Below are positions 48,701 to 56,300 of a stretch of DNA of 64,000 nt, in pieces (the first letter of the stretch is position 1; every line of letters starts with the position of its first letter). The notes beneath the pieces are model-generated. The model made no database searches, had not been told where the DNA came from, and was given only the letters and a program-made list of their open reading frames with translations. Made by a program: the position numbers and the translations under genes. Source of the DNA: Stichopus chloronotus (taxonomy: Eukaryota > Echinodermata > Holothuroidea > Aspidochirotida > Stichopodidae); the NCBI GenBank assembly GCA_021234535.1, contig CM037843.1:13353979-13417978 (forward strand), given 5' to 3'.

Positions 48701-50462
48701 ATCCAATCTCTTCAATACTACTCGAAAGTCACTGTCCACATTTCTCCTTTGAAAGTTTGACTGGCCGATCCTCTGCTCGGACTCTGCCCTTTGGTAAGCA
48801 GCTCCATGGGTATGGAAGTGCCTGAGATAAGTGTTACTGTGCAAAAAGAACGTGAAAGAAATGGAAACATGAAATGATTTCTTCAAATGTAAAGAACAAT
48901 AAATAATACTACACCCTTAAACTATCACTAAATAGTCAAAACAACTGGTTATGTCTTTAGAATTAAGACAGACTCATTTATAAGAATAAGACATAGACAT
49001 TATGCCATATGAAAATGATGAAAACGACAACGAGACTGCATTTTACTGTACAATTTTATCAACTTCCACAAACTTTCACAAGTTTGTAGAAGGCGTATCC
49101 ATGTTCAACAAGAGACTAATTTTAGAATACCCCCCACTTTCGAAGTTCTTCCCTTTGTTGGAGTCATGGAATCGCAGTCAAACCCAACCCATACAGTAAG
49201 CCGCCAAAGGCTATAGACGTTTCTTTCTCTCTTTTTTTCGTGAGGAGTCAAAGAAAATTTGAGACTACAGACTAAATATTTGACATGTATTTTGGGTGGA
49301 GTCGAGGTGGGGATGATGCATCTAATATTGCTGGAGTACTTTTAATGGGGTCGGAGTCGCTGTGACGCCAGAGTTATTGTTAAAGTTGATTAGCACCCTC
49401 TACTAAATTTGTTGTTCCTTCCTCCACTGCAACTACGACTCTCCTTGTAAAAAAGACCTGCTGAAAGGCGGGGTATTCTAAAATTGTAAGTCAACAAGTT
49501 ACACAACATCCAATTTTTCTACTGTGATACTGATAGGCATCGGAAAGCATTGTAAGTTGAGAACTACTTTTCAAGAATAATGACTGGCAATCTTATAACT
49601 ATGGAAAAATTTTGGTACAAACCTAAAATCTGTGACCACAAGTGATGTCAACAAGGGTATCAGACAACTGGAATAGTGACTAATGTGTCTGTGTCTACTT
49701 TTTTTAATTTTTTTTTTTTAATTTTTCTTTTTTTGAAGATCAACTATTTTTTTTTACCCTTCTTATCTCACAAAGTTGAGGACATCCTGTGAAAACCTGT
49801 ATAGAGAAATGATAGTACTTGAACCTGTGAAAAGAAAGAGGCTAGCAGAGGATTCAAACCCATGCTTGTAGAGGAACAGTAGCTCAACAGTCCTATCCCT
49901 AACCCACTACCTCACAGGAGGGACTTTGGCTGATGGGTGCTTGAAGATACATTTACACAACACATCCCCGATCCCCTAGTCCTGCTATATGTACGTATAG
50001 GTATATACCCTAACTCAGTAATGTATAGGCCTACGCTATAGCTGGCACTGTGGCGTACTGCAAGGGTGTTACAGCATAACATGGATATTCATGGATATCG
50101 CGGTATATTGTGTCTGTGCGTGTGGTCACGGATTCTACATTCTAGCAAAAATTTTCACAATGTCCATTACGTGATCGAATCATCATACCAGCCCCCCCCC
50201 CCCTCCCGGGGCCCAGTCTGTACAGACTGTAGTTAACAGTAAGAGCCACTGCTATTGGCCTAATGTTAACCCTGACAGTACAAAATCTATGTTAGGCGAA
50301 TGCAAATACAAACCATGTGAGTTCATGATGGTTGGGAAGTGGCCTCGCCACTTGGACAGTAGCTACTGCTCCATGATGTGCTAGGCACCCGGCACCAGAA
50401 ATATGACGATACACAACGGGTAGATGTCGAATAATTGCCGATGCCCTCGCCACAGAACTCAT
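17084..50462 (-). CDS. LRPPRC: Leucine-rich PPR motif-containing protein, mitochondrial (full gene, 37 placed coding exons)
   Basis: The ATG is at 50462 and TGA at 17084-17086 on the minus strand. The exons total about 4,254 coding bases, or about 1,417 codons (human protein 1,394). Identity is carried by many local matches to vertebrate LRPPRC, among them [67 protein letters not shown] and [11 protein letters not shown]. Known role: it binds mitochondrial mRNAs with SLIRP in the matrix and supports their stability, polyadenylation and translation, hence cytochrome oxidase biogenesis. The protein is a solenoid of PPR helical pairs after an Arg-rich presequence. Phases are consistent at all junctions but two, and exon 11 has an internal frame break (see the block entries). 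It converges on the CEBPZOS-like gene. Exon coordinates are in the six block entries that follow. Confidence 0.96.
22615..22690. repeat. Short tandem repeat in LRPPRC intron 30
   Basis: Two adjacent units of GTTTGCATATTCATCAGTA followed by TTGATG or CTGATT occur with a period of about 27 bp, and looser CAGTA/TACTGA words continue to about 22960. This is intronic, lying between exon 30 (23916-24001) and exon 31 (22264-22456). Confidence 0.7.
23080..23460. mobile_element. Dispersed repeat family A, copy 1 (intron 30)
   Basis: Shares ordered words with 26945-27212 and 60395-60793. These include GGGTATAT(T/C), TACAAAGGATATTCA, a GACATCA word, AACCAAACA/CCTGAACATG, ATTTCC(T/A)TC and CAGTGG(T/C)C at the right end. 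All three copies have the same orientation. No reading frame is conserved between copies, so a non-autonomous element is likely. Confidence 0.75.
24890..25055. repeat. Diverged tandem repeat (about 58 bp, three units) in LRPPRC intron 28
   Basis: Units share the pattern CTAACTTGG-x(2-3)-A(A/C)ATTCAC-x(2-5)-GTGGA-x(2)-T, and the third is more decayed (CTAAATTTGTTCATATTCATC). They are intronic, lying between exons 28 and 29. Confidence 0.55.
25283..30359 (-). CDS. LRPPRC: LRPPRC exons 23-28
   Basis: The exons are 30155-30359, 28851-28975, 27920-28026, 27240-27399, 26227-26402 and 25283-25369. Phases match. Exon 23 encodes [13 protein letters not shown] and a PPR-like repeat ending [11 protein letters not shown]. 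Exon 24 has [20 protein letters not shown]. Exon 25 has [20 protein letters not shown] and AEAQKVIE. Exon 26 has [19 protein letters not shown]. Exon 27 has the strongly conserved [15 protein letters not shown] and [10 protein letters not shown]. Exon 28 is an acidic, Pro/Ala/His-rich linker ([18 protein letters not shown]) in the place of the serine-rich linker of the human protein. It is therefore probably disordered and fast evolving. Confidence 0.93.
25485..25630. repeat. Diverged tandem repeat (about 59 bp, three units) in LRPPRC intron 27
   Basis: Three units share TCTGGTA(G/A)A-x-(G/A)-TGTAATGGCAGC or its variant, each followed by an A/G-rich AAGCATTCAG-like word. They are intronic, between exons 27 and 28. 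Confidence 0.55.
26945..27212. mobile_element. Dispersed repeat family A, copy 2 (intron 26)
   Basis: Homologous to 23080-23460 and 60395-60793. It contains ACTATTGTAATGTTTCTTAG, CAAAGGATATTCACATAGTT, a GTGACATCACAAATT word, ACCAATAAAAGGAGAAAAAT and CAGTGGCCCATCCCTTTAAA. It ends 28 bp from the donor side of exon 26 (27240), so it sits very near coding sequence. Confidence 0.75.
32278..39091 (-). CDS. LRPPRC: LRPPRC exons 14-22: central PPR region
   Basis: The exons are 38970-39091, 38286-38376, 37427-37493, 35709-35800, 34889-34995, 34266-34418, 33321-33428, 32703-32842 and 32278-32363. All junction phases match. Recognisable segments are [20 protein letters not shown] with YVLPALKP (PPR), [61 protein letters not shown], then [19 protein letters not shown] with [18 protein letters not shown] (PPR). 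Exon 15 lies about 15 bp from the end of a recent 260-bp intronic tandem duplication. This part of the family is less conserved than the ends, so residue-level alignment is loose, but exon order and phase agree. Confidence 0.92.
36304..36845. mobile_element. TTAA-type element, family B, copy 1 (LRPPRC intron 16)
   Basis: The left end is TTAA (36304-36307) followed by AGGGGAACAAAGTACTGGGAA. The body matches 55294-55876 over about 530 bp, with shared words including ATGATGTCACATAACCACTGA, TTTTGTGTTGAAT, GTGTATCATGCAA, AACAAAAGCTTTTCAAT and AATGGCAGC. The right terminus is eroded (TTCATTCTCATCT in place of CCTTCTCCT). No coding frame is present. Confidence 0.8.
37748..38270. repeat. Recent 260-bp tandem duplication in LRPPRC intron 15
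   Basis: GACAAATCTATTTAA begins at 37748 and again at 38008. Each copy runs to GCAATAA(A)GCAGTCTTGAC. Identity by eye is well above 90 percent, with the differences concentrated around an A-tract and single substitutions. The second copy ends about 15 bp from exon 15 (38286-38376), so the duplicated DNA includes sequence beside the exon 15 donor but no exon sequence. Confidence 0.92.
39988..41325 (-). CDS. LRPPRC: LRPPRC exons 11-13, with a frame break
   Basis: The exons are 41219-41325, 40786-40823 and 39988-40055. Exon 11 starts in phase with [16 protein letters not shown] (homologous to the vertebrate block) but reaches TAG TAG at about 41268-41273. Homology resumes one base out of frame as [16 protein letters not shown]. 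The exon is 107 bp where 106 would fit. Exon 12 ([13 protein letters not shown]) ends at a strong GTAAGT. Exon 13 homology ([15 protein letters not shown]) needs a different incoming phase. A weak donor GTCGAG twelve-odd bases downstream would restore it as LVSTL. Either the assembly has small indels here, or this allele is damaged. The remaining exons of the gene are intact, which favours sequence error. Confidence 0.75.
40361..40460. repeat. 19-bp minisatellite, five units (LRPPRC intron 12)
   Basis: GCTGTAATGGTGTCATT(G)(T/C)G repeats five times almost perfectly, with unit variants starting ATGCTG, GTGCTG and GCGCTG. It is intronic, between exons 12 and 13. Confidence 0.95.
41340..41820. 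repeat. Purine-rich minisatellite (about 20-bp units) in LRPPRC intron 10
   Basis: Between about 41500 and 41700 the plus strand is a run of degenerate 20-base units of the type GGGGATGGGAGGGTAGACAA. G/A-rich sequence flanks the units from 41340 to 41820. The minus strand (LRPPRC sense) is therefore a long polypyrimidine region ending just before the acceptor of exon 11 (41325). The long open frames on both strands here are low-complexity artefacts. Confidence 0.9.
41892..47906 (-). CDS. LRPPRC: LRPPRC exons 3-10: first PPR cluster
   Basis: The exons are 47784-47906, 47134-47255, 45814-45959, 45239-45277, 44596-44683, 43584-43673, 42230-42269 and 41892-42055. Phases match throughout. These encode the best-conserved PPR repeats: [14 protein letters not shown], then [15 protein letters not shown] with [20 protein letters not shown], then [14 protein letters not shown]. 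Each is the start of a roughly 35-residue helix pair. Exons 6 (39 bp) and 9 (40 bp) are very short but are required by phase and homology ([25 protein letters not shown]). Exon 10 includes [12 protein letters not shown], matching the vertebrate segment before the VEKL block. Exon 8 start is the least certain: two AG sites lie close together, and the phase-0 site at 43673 was chosen. Confidence 0.92.
48628..50462 (-). CDS. LRPPRC: LRPPRC exons 1-2: mitochondrial presequence and N-terminal conserved block
   Basis: Exon 1 is 50314-50462 (donor GTTTGT) and exon 2 is 48628-48836 (acceptor GCACAG, donor GTCAGT). The first 49 residues contain several Arg and His but almost no acidic residues, as expected of a cleavable matrix-targeting signal ([20 protein letters not shown] at the start). 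Exon 2 carries [14 protein letters not shown] and [13 protein letters not shown], aligning with the first conserved segment of vertebrate LRPPRC. The phase-2 junction creates a Cys codon. The ATG is the only candidate that keeps a presequence. The intron between these exons hosts a tRNA-derived SINE. Confidence 0.9.
49690..49935 (-). mobile_element. tRNA-derived SINE candidate (LRPPRC intron 1)
   Basis: On the minus strand a tRNA-like head lies at about 49935-49840. It has an A-box-like GTAGTGGGTTAGG near 49910 and a B-box-like GGTTTGAATCC (49850-49860), close to the RNA polymerase III consensus GGTTCRANTCC at normal spacing. About 110 bases of unrelated body follow, then a long A-rich tail (49695-49755). 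This order of tRNA-like head, body and A-rich tail is the standard SINE layout. It is not a functional tRNA, because no acceptor stem pairs convincingly. Confidence 0.68.
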
Positions 50463-50700
50463 TTTCAGTTCTTATCTGACGACAAATTATGATATAACAA
50501 TTACACAATATCACATACTCAAGGGTGTACAGCAGTGTTAGGTATTTAGGTAGCTCAAACTTCAATGTTGCGCAATGTAACTTCGTAGAGCGGCCTCCCT
50601 AATCCATGCAGTGCGCTGTGTGCAACGGGCTCTCAGCAAAGAGCTGTTACTTAAAAGGAAACTGAAAGGCAACTGAAAATTCCATTTATAGAGTAGAACG
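50463..50700 (-). promoter_or_regulatory. LRPPRC: Probable 5' UTR and promoter region of LRPPRC
   Basis: This is the DNA immediately upstream of the LRPPRC ATG. About 110 AT-rich bases are followed by a more GC-rich patch (about 50585-50640) with GCGCACTGCAT, GCGGCC or GGCCGC-type words. I see no TATA box in a compelling position. The assignment rests on location only, and the transcription start is unknown. Confidence 0.4.
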
Positions 50701-51750
50701 TAATTGTATTTTCGGAATCAAGACAGACTGGTGCATCAGAACAGGGGTTTGCTGTTACTGGATGGGGATATGAACTGAGTTAGAAGAGGTAGAAGTCTAG
50801 TTAGTTTTTATTTTAGACAACTAAATGAGACTTTCCTATAGAATAGCCATATGTAGATTCTTTTTCATCTTTTGACATACAACGTAGTTACTTCTTCAAT
50901 TTTGCTTTCCTTTAGTGTGTTTCACCACATGTTATCTTATCTTGCCTACTACTTATTTTTTTTTAGATTATTATTTTAATTTATTTTACGTTTCTCTTGT
51001 ATCTGTTGATTCATTTGCTTTATGCTCTTGCTTTTCTAGGGCCTTGGGAAGACCAGCCTTGGCTAACCAATTAAGACAAAAATTAAGATTTTTGACACCA
51101 AGTGACAAAGGACAGAAAAAATATTTATTTCCGACATCCAATGCTCTGGCAGTCGGACACCTAGACTTTCTGCAAACTGTAGCAGACGACGAATACCATT
51201 GTTTTTACTTTCTAATCCCTTATATAGAATTGCTAAGAACGATAAAGACAAATTACCGTGTTGCCTTGAAGATAGCCGGATGTACAACATACTTCTAGTA
51301 CAGCTTGCAAAACAAAAGCTTGCAAACTTGAAATCCTAGTTTAGTTTTGTAACTTGACTTGGAAGACCCTGTAGGATGGCCATGGCAGAAGTTGTGACCT
51401 ACATTTTCACAAAACTTTTCGCACTTTCCTCCGGGCCAAATTGGGTATTAAATATATTTCCAGAACAGATTTGTGGTAAACTAAGATCTGTCAGTGAAAA
51501 ATTCTGCCAGCAAGTGCTCCTGTAATTGCTTCATCCGACTTTTCCATTCACTTAAAAACCCCAGTTTGAGAAAACAAGCTGTAACGAGTATAAACTATAC
51601 TTTGAACTTTCTAGGAGTTTCAAGACCTCTGGTAATTTTGTTCATTGCAAACATGAAAAGTAAGTAAAGGGTCAGAAAGGACAATGCATGTCCTCATTAA
51701 AAACACAGTGAAAGAGCGCAGACATCCCCAAACCCAAAACAATAACAATC
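50701..51750. other. No gene recognised
   Basis: A 127-codon frame at 50915-51298 (plus) and its antisense are AT-rich and carry no recognisable domain. Phe/Leu/Tyr-rich segments follow from T-rich DNA. There are no paired splice sites worth modelling. Confidence 0.4.
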
Positions 51751-53460
51751 AGAGCCCCCCCCCCCACACTGCCGAAAATATTTATCAAGTGTATTCTTAA
51801 AGGCATTAACACTCTAAGATATAACCAACCAACATTGGCAGACCATTCCATTCACCCACAACTCTCTGTGAGTAGGATACGTTCTAAAAACCATCCTACA
51901 GCACACTGACGACACCAGGGCTTAGATTTGGGGACGGCAAATGGAGGGCAAAAGAAATTGTGAGGGGGGCAAAACTTTTTGTTCGTAGGGTGAATCCAGC
52001 GCGGAAAGCGAGATTAGATAGTGGGGTCCAGGGGCGTGTCGTTATGGGTCACCGATGGGGTCCAGGGGGGAAGCCCTGGATGTTTTTAGTATATCTCTGG
52101 GTGAAAATTTAAGTCTCATGGACTTCCTAATAAAGAAAGGTAAATGCAAAATTATGAATATAAACAGGGGATTAACATAAACACGGGGATCTATCGCTCG
52201 TTTTGAAAATCTGTGGTGAAAAATTTAATTTCAGGATAGATATGTAATTCTTCAAAGTACAAAAGAAAGATAAATGCAAAATTATAAATATAAACAGGGG
52301 ATTAACATATACATGTAGGCTATGTATTATCAGATCACTTCAGCTGAGGGGGGGGGGGGGAGGGGGAAATTGAGAAGGCTCTGACTGAGGGAAATTCCCA
52401 TCCCCGTCCCCTTGGCGCCGCCACTGCTACAGTGCATCTTTTGGAACTCCTTGAATTAGACCACTGAAAAAAATCATTACAACTAAATTATCAACACCAT
52501 GAACAAATTTGAACACTTGAGGCAGATCAAGCTAAAGACATCTAAGTTCAAGTGATGTGAGATTAAGTACTTTTAATCGATCGTCGTTAACCGACACCTG
52601 ATCATGGAATGAATTGGCCTAGTAGCTCACTTCTGAACTTTTTCCAAAATATATTTGTCTTTTGAAACTGCGGATTCCAAGCCTGCACAGCATACTCCAG
52701 ACGGGTTCTAACCAACTGTTTGTACTGAGCTTCACAACAATGTCCTTGTAAAAAAAAAAAATTCAATTCCGTCTAGTCGTATCTAGAATTTGGTTCCCTT
52801 TCCTAGCAGGTTCTGCACACTGCCTAACGGATTTAACGGAACTATCTACAAAAATGCCAAGATCTCTTCAACTGGAATTATTTGGGTATTAGTACCACCG
52901 AGACTGTAATTAATCTTAGGATTCTCATAACCAATATGCATTACTTTACATTTGTCTACGTTAAACAACATTTGCCAATCACCTTCAGGCCACTTGAATA
53001 TTTTATCAAGATCACTTTGAACACACTTCGTATCATGTCCAAAAAAGAGTATGAAAGTAGGCTATGTTTTTGTATCATCTGCATTTTTTTTTTTTTACCG
53101 AAGAGCTAACAATATCGTCCAGGTCTTTAATATATGCCAGAAATAACAAAGGACCAAGAACAGAAGGGAGGTACACCTCTAGAAACTTCTGCTCGATCAG
53201 AAGTGTGACTACTAAAGCCTACTGTCTGCTAACGATCACTTAACCAATCCTTAGTTCAGCCCAAAAGCTGACCATCAATACCAGACGTTGAAATATAAGT
53301 AGTAAGTGACTACTGAGGGACTTTGTCGAAGGCAGTTTCTGGAAGCTATAAAATACTACGCAAACCGGCTTAAAACTATCCAAACAACTAGTAACATTCT
53401 TCCAAGAATTCAAAAAGGTTAGTCAAACCAAGGAGGTCCTTAGAATCTCCTTGGTCAAAC
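51750..53460 (-). mobile_element. Degraded CR1/L2-like LINE reverse transcriptase fragment
   Basis: The minus strand from about 53340 downward reads AFDKVPQ, then GIDGQLLG and DWLSDR, then VSRGVPPSVLGPLLFLAYIKDLDDI (split here as VSRGVPPSVLGPLL and FLAYIKDLDDI), then DLDKIFKWPEGDWQMLFNVD and KCKVMHIGYENPKI. These are the AFDKVPH, GVPQGSVLGPLLF and W...W...FN..KC signatures of CR1-like reverse transcriptases. The YxDD-bearing strand is lost, and stops and frame changes are frequent. The 3' part (down to about 51780) is split by a GC-rich repeat. The copy is dead. Confidence 0.88.
51910..52440. repeat. GC-rich dispersed repeat inside the LINE remnant
   Basis: It contains CAGCGCGGAAAGCGAGATTAG, GGGGTCCAGGGG twice, a G run (about 52350-52360) and GGCGCCGCCACTGCTAC. 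A roughly 55-bp segment (AAATGCAAAATTAT-AATATAAACAGGGG-ATTAACATA) occurs twice, near 52143 and 52273. It interrupts the CR1-like LINE, so it inserted later. Confidence 0.6.
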
Positions 53461-53690
53461 AAGATCTTTTCTGACAAAACCATGTTGGGAACGATTCAAC
53501 AACAAGTTAATGTTAAAAGTGGTTGATCACCACATCCGTAATAATAAGCTCCATAACTTAAGAAACAACAGTGGTAAGAGTTACAGGCAGAAATATACAT
53601 GGAAGACAACACTTAACCTTCTTGAAGATAGATCCTCAATTAAATTTGACCGAGGGCCATATGGCAAAATTATGTGGATGAAACGCACCA

Positions 53691-54067
53691 TTAAAGAGGC
53701 TCATTGAGTTGTTTTGTGAAATTCACTCAATTTTTCTAAATCGGTCAAGTTTCCTTCACATACTAATGACAAACAGTCAAATTAAAAGGATCCCAAAAGT
53801 TTACATACGTTGGAACATTAATGAGTGAGTAACCAACGATTAAATTTGGTTTCTGAAACTTTGTGACCAGACATTTTCGCATTAGTACATTCACATGCAC
53901 ACAATCAGAGCAAGTAACGGTCAAAAATTCGAAAAAAATTGACAGTTTTCATATAACTATTGGATGTGAAACTTGATTAATTATGCTAATTGTGAGTATT
54001 GCCGTGTGTTTGTATACTTCAAAATCACTGCAATCTTTACTGATATCAACTCAATGAGCCCCTTTAA
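53691..54067. mobile_element. TTAA-flanked MITE, family C, complete copy
   Basis: TTAA (53691-53694), then AGAGGCTCATTGAG at the left end. CTCAATGAGCCCCT, then TTAA (54064-54067), at the right end. The termini are inverse complements over 14 bases with one mismatch, and the TTAA repeats look like the target duplication. The length is about 370 bp with no coding frame. The TTAA duplication is the habit of piggyBac-type transposases, although the terminal bases are not the usual piggyBac CCC. Confidence 0.85.
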
Positions 54068-54989
54068 TCACCATATAACTCGGTTTTATCAGAACCCCTT
54101 TTGCCGTACAGACTTTGGGCTTTACTTGGAATTCCATGGCGTCATCCTCGTTTTTCTATTTCTCTGTTCTTAACTCCAATCCAAAGAAATTTTAGGATCA
54201 TGTAACTCGCAAACAGCTAAACTTTGGAACGCGTTTTACCCTGAATGCTATCAGGGTTAGCGAACAAAAAAAAAATCAATCAAACGGTTACAAAAGCTTA
54301 GTTTAAGGACGCCGCCTTACATGCTTGACTTCAATTGTTCATTGTGTGAGTAGTTAGCGTGACCTCATCCTAGTTTATCTATTTCTATGTGCATATCGTA
54401 ATACCGGTACTGCATTTTGTTACAAGTTGTGACCTCTCTTCATTTGTGATCATTTTAAGTCTGTTACTCCAGGATGCAACATTTGCCTACACAGGTCAGG
54501 ATCAAACGTGAATGCATCCATCTTTGGCTATACTTTCTTAACTCCTCGGATGGTGGGAGAGATTGACTATGTAAGGCCCAACTAAGACACTTTCTTTATT
54601 GCCATTTCAGTTCTTAATGAAGATCCATTAAGCAAAATTTGAATCTTTTTTTTTTTCCATTTGTAACAGTTTTCATGAACAATACATCTAATTTTGTTGA
54701 GCGGAATAACATAATTTCTGTTACTAATCAGCTTACTGCCTCTTTCTTGCAATTTAAGGTCGAATCACAACATAAGCAAGATGGCCACCTTATAATTCCA
54801 ATCGTCTAATAACGAAGCGCCCTTAAAAATGCATACATGCTCTCACTTCCGATGGATAACATGAAATAGGTCAAAGACCTTGCAATAGTTTGTTCTCAAG
54901 ATTGTGGAGAATCACCACTAAAATCGAAATAAAATAATGAGCATAGTTGCTGAAGTTGCTAAAGTGACTGAGTTATGGTAGTTTTAAGA
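54068..54989. other. No gene recognised
   Basis: AT-rich DNA without significant frames, splice-site pairs or RNA-gene signals that I could support. Confidence 0.4.
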
Positions 54990-55950
54990 TCGGGAGATAT
55001 ATCTAATTCAATTTCAAGTACCTCTAATGCAGTTTCAGATACCTAAAATTCAATTTCAGATATCTCTAATTCAATTTGAGATACCTTTAGTTCAATTTCA
55101 AATACCTAAATTAATTTCAGACATCTCTAATTCAATTTCAGATATCTTAAATTCTAATTCAGATATCTGAAATAGTGTCTTAAAGTAAATTTCAGATATC
55201 TGCAAAAGAATTTCAGATATCTTGATTTAAATTCCAGGTATCTCCAATTGAATTTAAGATATCTAAAATTTGATTTCACCTACGTTCAATTAAAGGAGAA
55301 GGAAACCCTGGGAATATATTCATCAAAATGAAGCAGAAGTGTTTGACAAACATCTTCCCAAAGTTTCATTCAGAGATATTGTTCCTGTCCAAGTTACACA
55401 CTTTTGAAATTCAGAGAAGGGTGCTGCCATTTTTGCCTAGGTTGAATGTAAAACAACTTGAGTAAGTCGAATAATGATGTCACATAACCACTGATAGCAA
55501 AAATTTTAATGCATTTCTTTATATTCTTTACCTGTTATTTCTATCAATCCGAAACACACTTGTACACATTTTGTGTTGAATTACTGAGGTGTATCATGCA
55601 ATAATCAAATCATTAATACTATGACTTGAATCTATGCATGACTGTTAAAATTTATTGACAATGAAATATAAAGAAAAACAAAAGCTTTTCAATCACATGT
55701 GGTCTGGTGATGTCATCACAATTTCAAAATGGCAGCTTCCTGATAATTTTTTATGAAGATTCAAATTGCAATATCTTGGAAAGTAAGCAACGTATTTGAC
55801 TGAAATTTGGTAATGGTGTTCCCCATATGTTAGTCTCTCATTTAACATTGTCAAAAGTCCTGACTTGCCTTCTCCTTTAAATTTTATATGTCTACAATAA
55901 CTTCCAATTAGAGATATCTAAAACTCCTGATTAAATGTTAAAATGACTTT
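54990..55950. repeat. Degenerate GATATC-rich minisatellite, split by a MITE
   Basis: From about 55005 to 55289 a 20-30 base unit of the type AATTCAATTTCAGATATCT repeats around a dozen times with variable spacing, with GATATC or GATACC in nearly every unit. The pattern resumes after 55880 (AATTAGAGATATCTAAAACT), so the family B element at 55290-55880 inserted into a pre-existing array. Confidence 0.85.
55290..55880. mobile_element. TTAA-flanked MITE, family B, complete copy
   Basis: TTAA (55290-55293) is followed by AGGAGAAGG (55294-55302). The right end reads CCTTCTCCT (55868-55876), then TTAA (55877-55880). The 9-base ends are perfect inverse complements, and the TTAA flanks look like the target duplication. 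The body of about 583 bp is shared with 36304-36845. No coding frame is present, so mobility would have needed a transposase in trans. Confidence 0.88.
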
Positions 55951-55969
55951 CCGTACTACAGACAGATCA

Positions 55970-56300
55970 AGAATTTTGTAAGGGAGGGGATGCAGTCTCC
56001 TTGAAAAGGGCACTATCAGGTGCGGCAGGACAAAAATAAAAAAAAAAAAATACGGGGGGAGGGGGCTGATTGGCGGCAAGACTGTCTGAGCAGAGCTCCA
56101 CCATTGGTCACGGTATTTGGCATTGTGTGTACACGAAGATGACCCTCCGAACCCACCTCTCCCGCTCCAGTTGGTCAGTAATGGTTCTTCCCAGATGTAC
56201 TTGAGCGCTGCATGTACCCAACCTTGAATGGGAATGGCATGTCAGCAATTTCTCAGTCCATGTGACCAAAAAGTCAGTCTATGAAAAATTGTAATATCAG
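55970..56300. repeat. GC-rich dispersed repeat copy
   Basis: It contains a GGGGGGAGGGGGC tract, AGCAGAGCTCCACCATTGGTC, TTGAGCGCTGCATGTACCCAA and CCTTGAATGGGAA. The order of a G-rich tract, a GCGGAGC-like word, a CATTGG word and then CTGCATGTA-CCAACCTT parallels copies near 2.0-2.6 kb and 12.65-12.9 kb. Confidence 0.6.

Noticed and set aside
49840..49935. Functional tRNA gene
   Set aside because: A- and B-box-like words are present, but no convincing acceptor stem or full cloverleaf pairs, and an A-rich tail follows, so a SINE fits better.
50585..50640. Possible NRF-1 site (GCGCACTGC) upstream of LRPPRC
   Set aside because: It only half matches the palindromic GCGCATGCGC consensus, and one short match in isolation is not evidence of a regulatory site.
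50915..51298. 127-codon plus-strand frame upstream of LRPPRC
   Set aside because: AT-rich Phe/Tyr/Leu composition, no motif, and the antisense frame is equally open.
52882..53109. 75-codon plus-strand frame
   Set aside because: It is antisense to the reverse transcriptase remnant of the CR1-like LINE.
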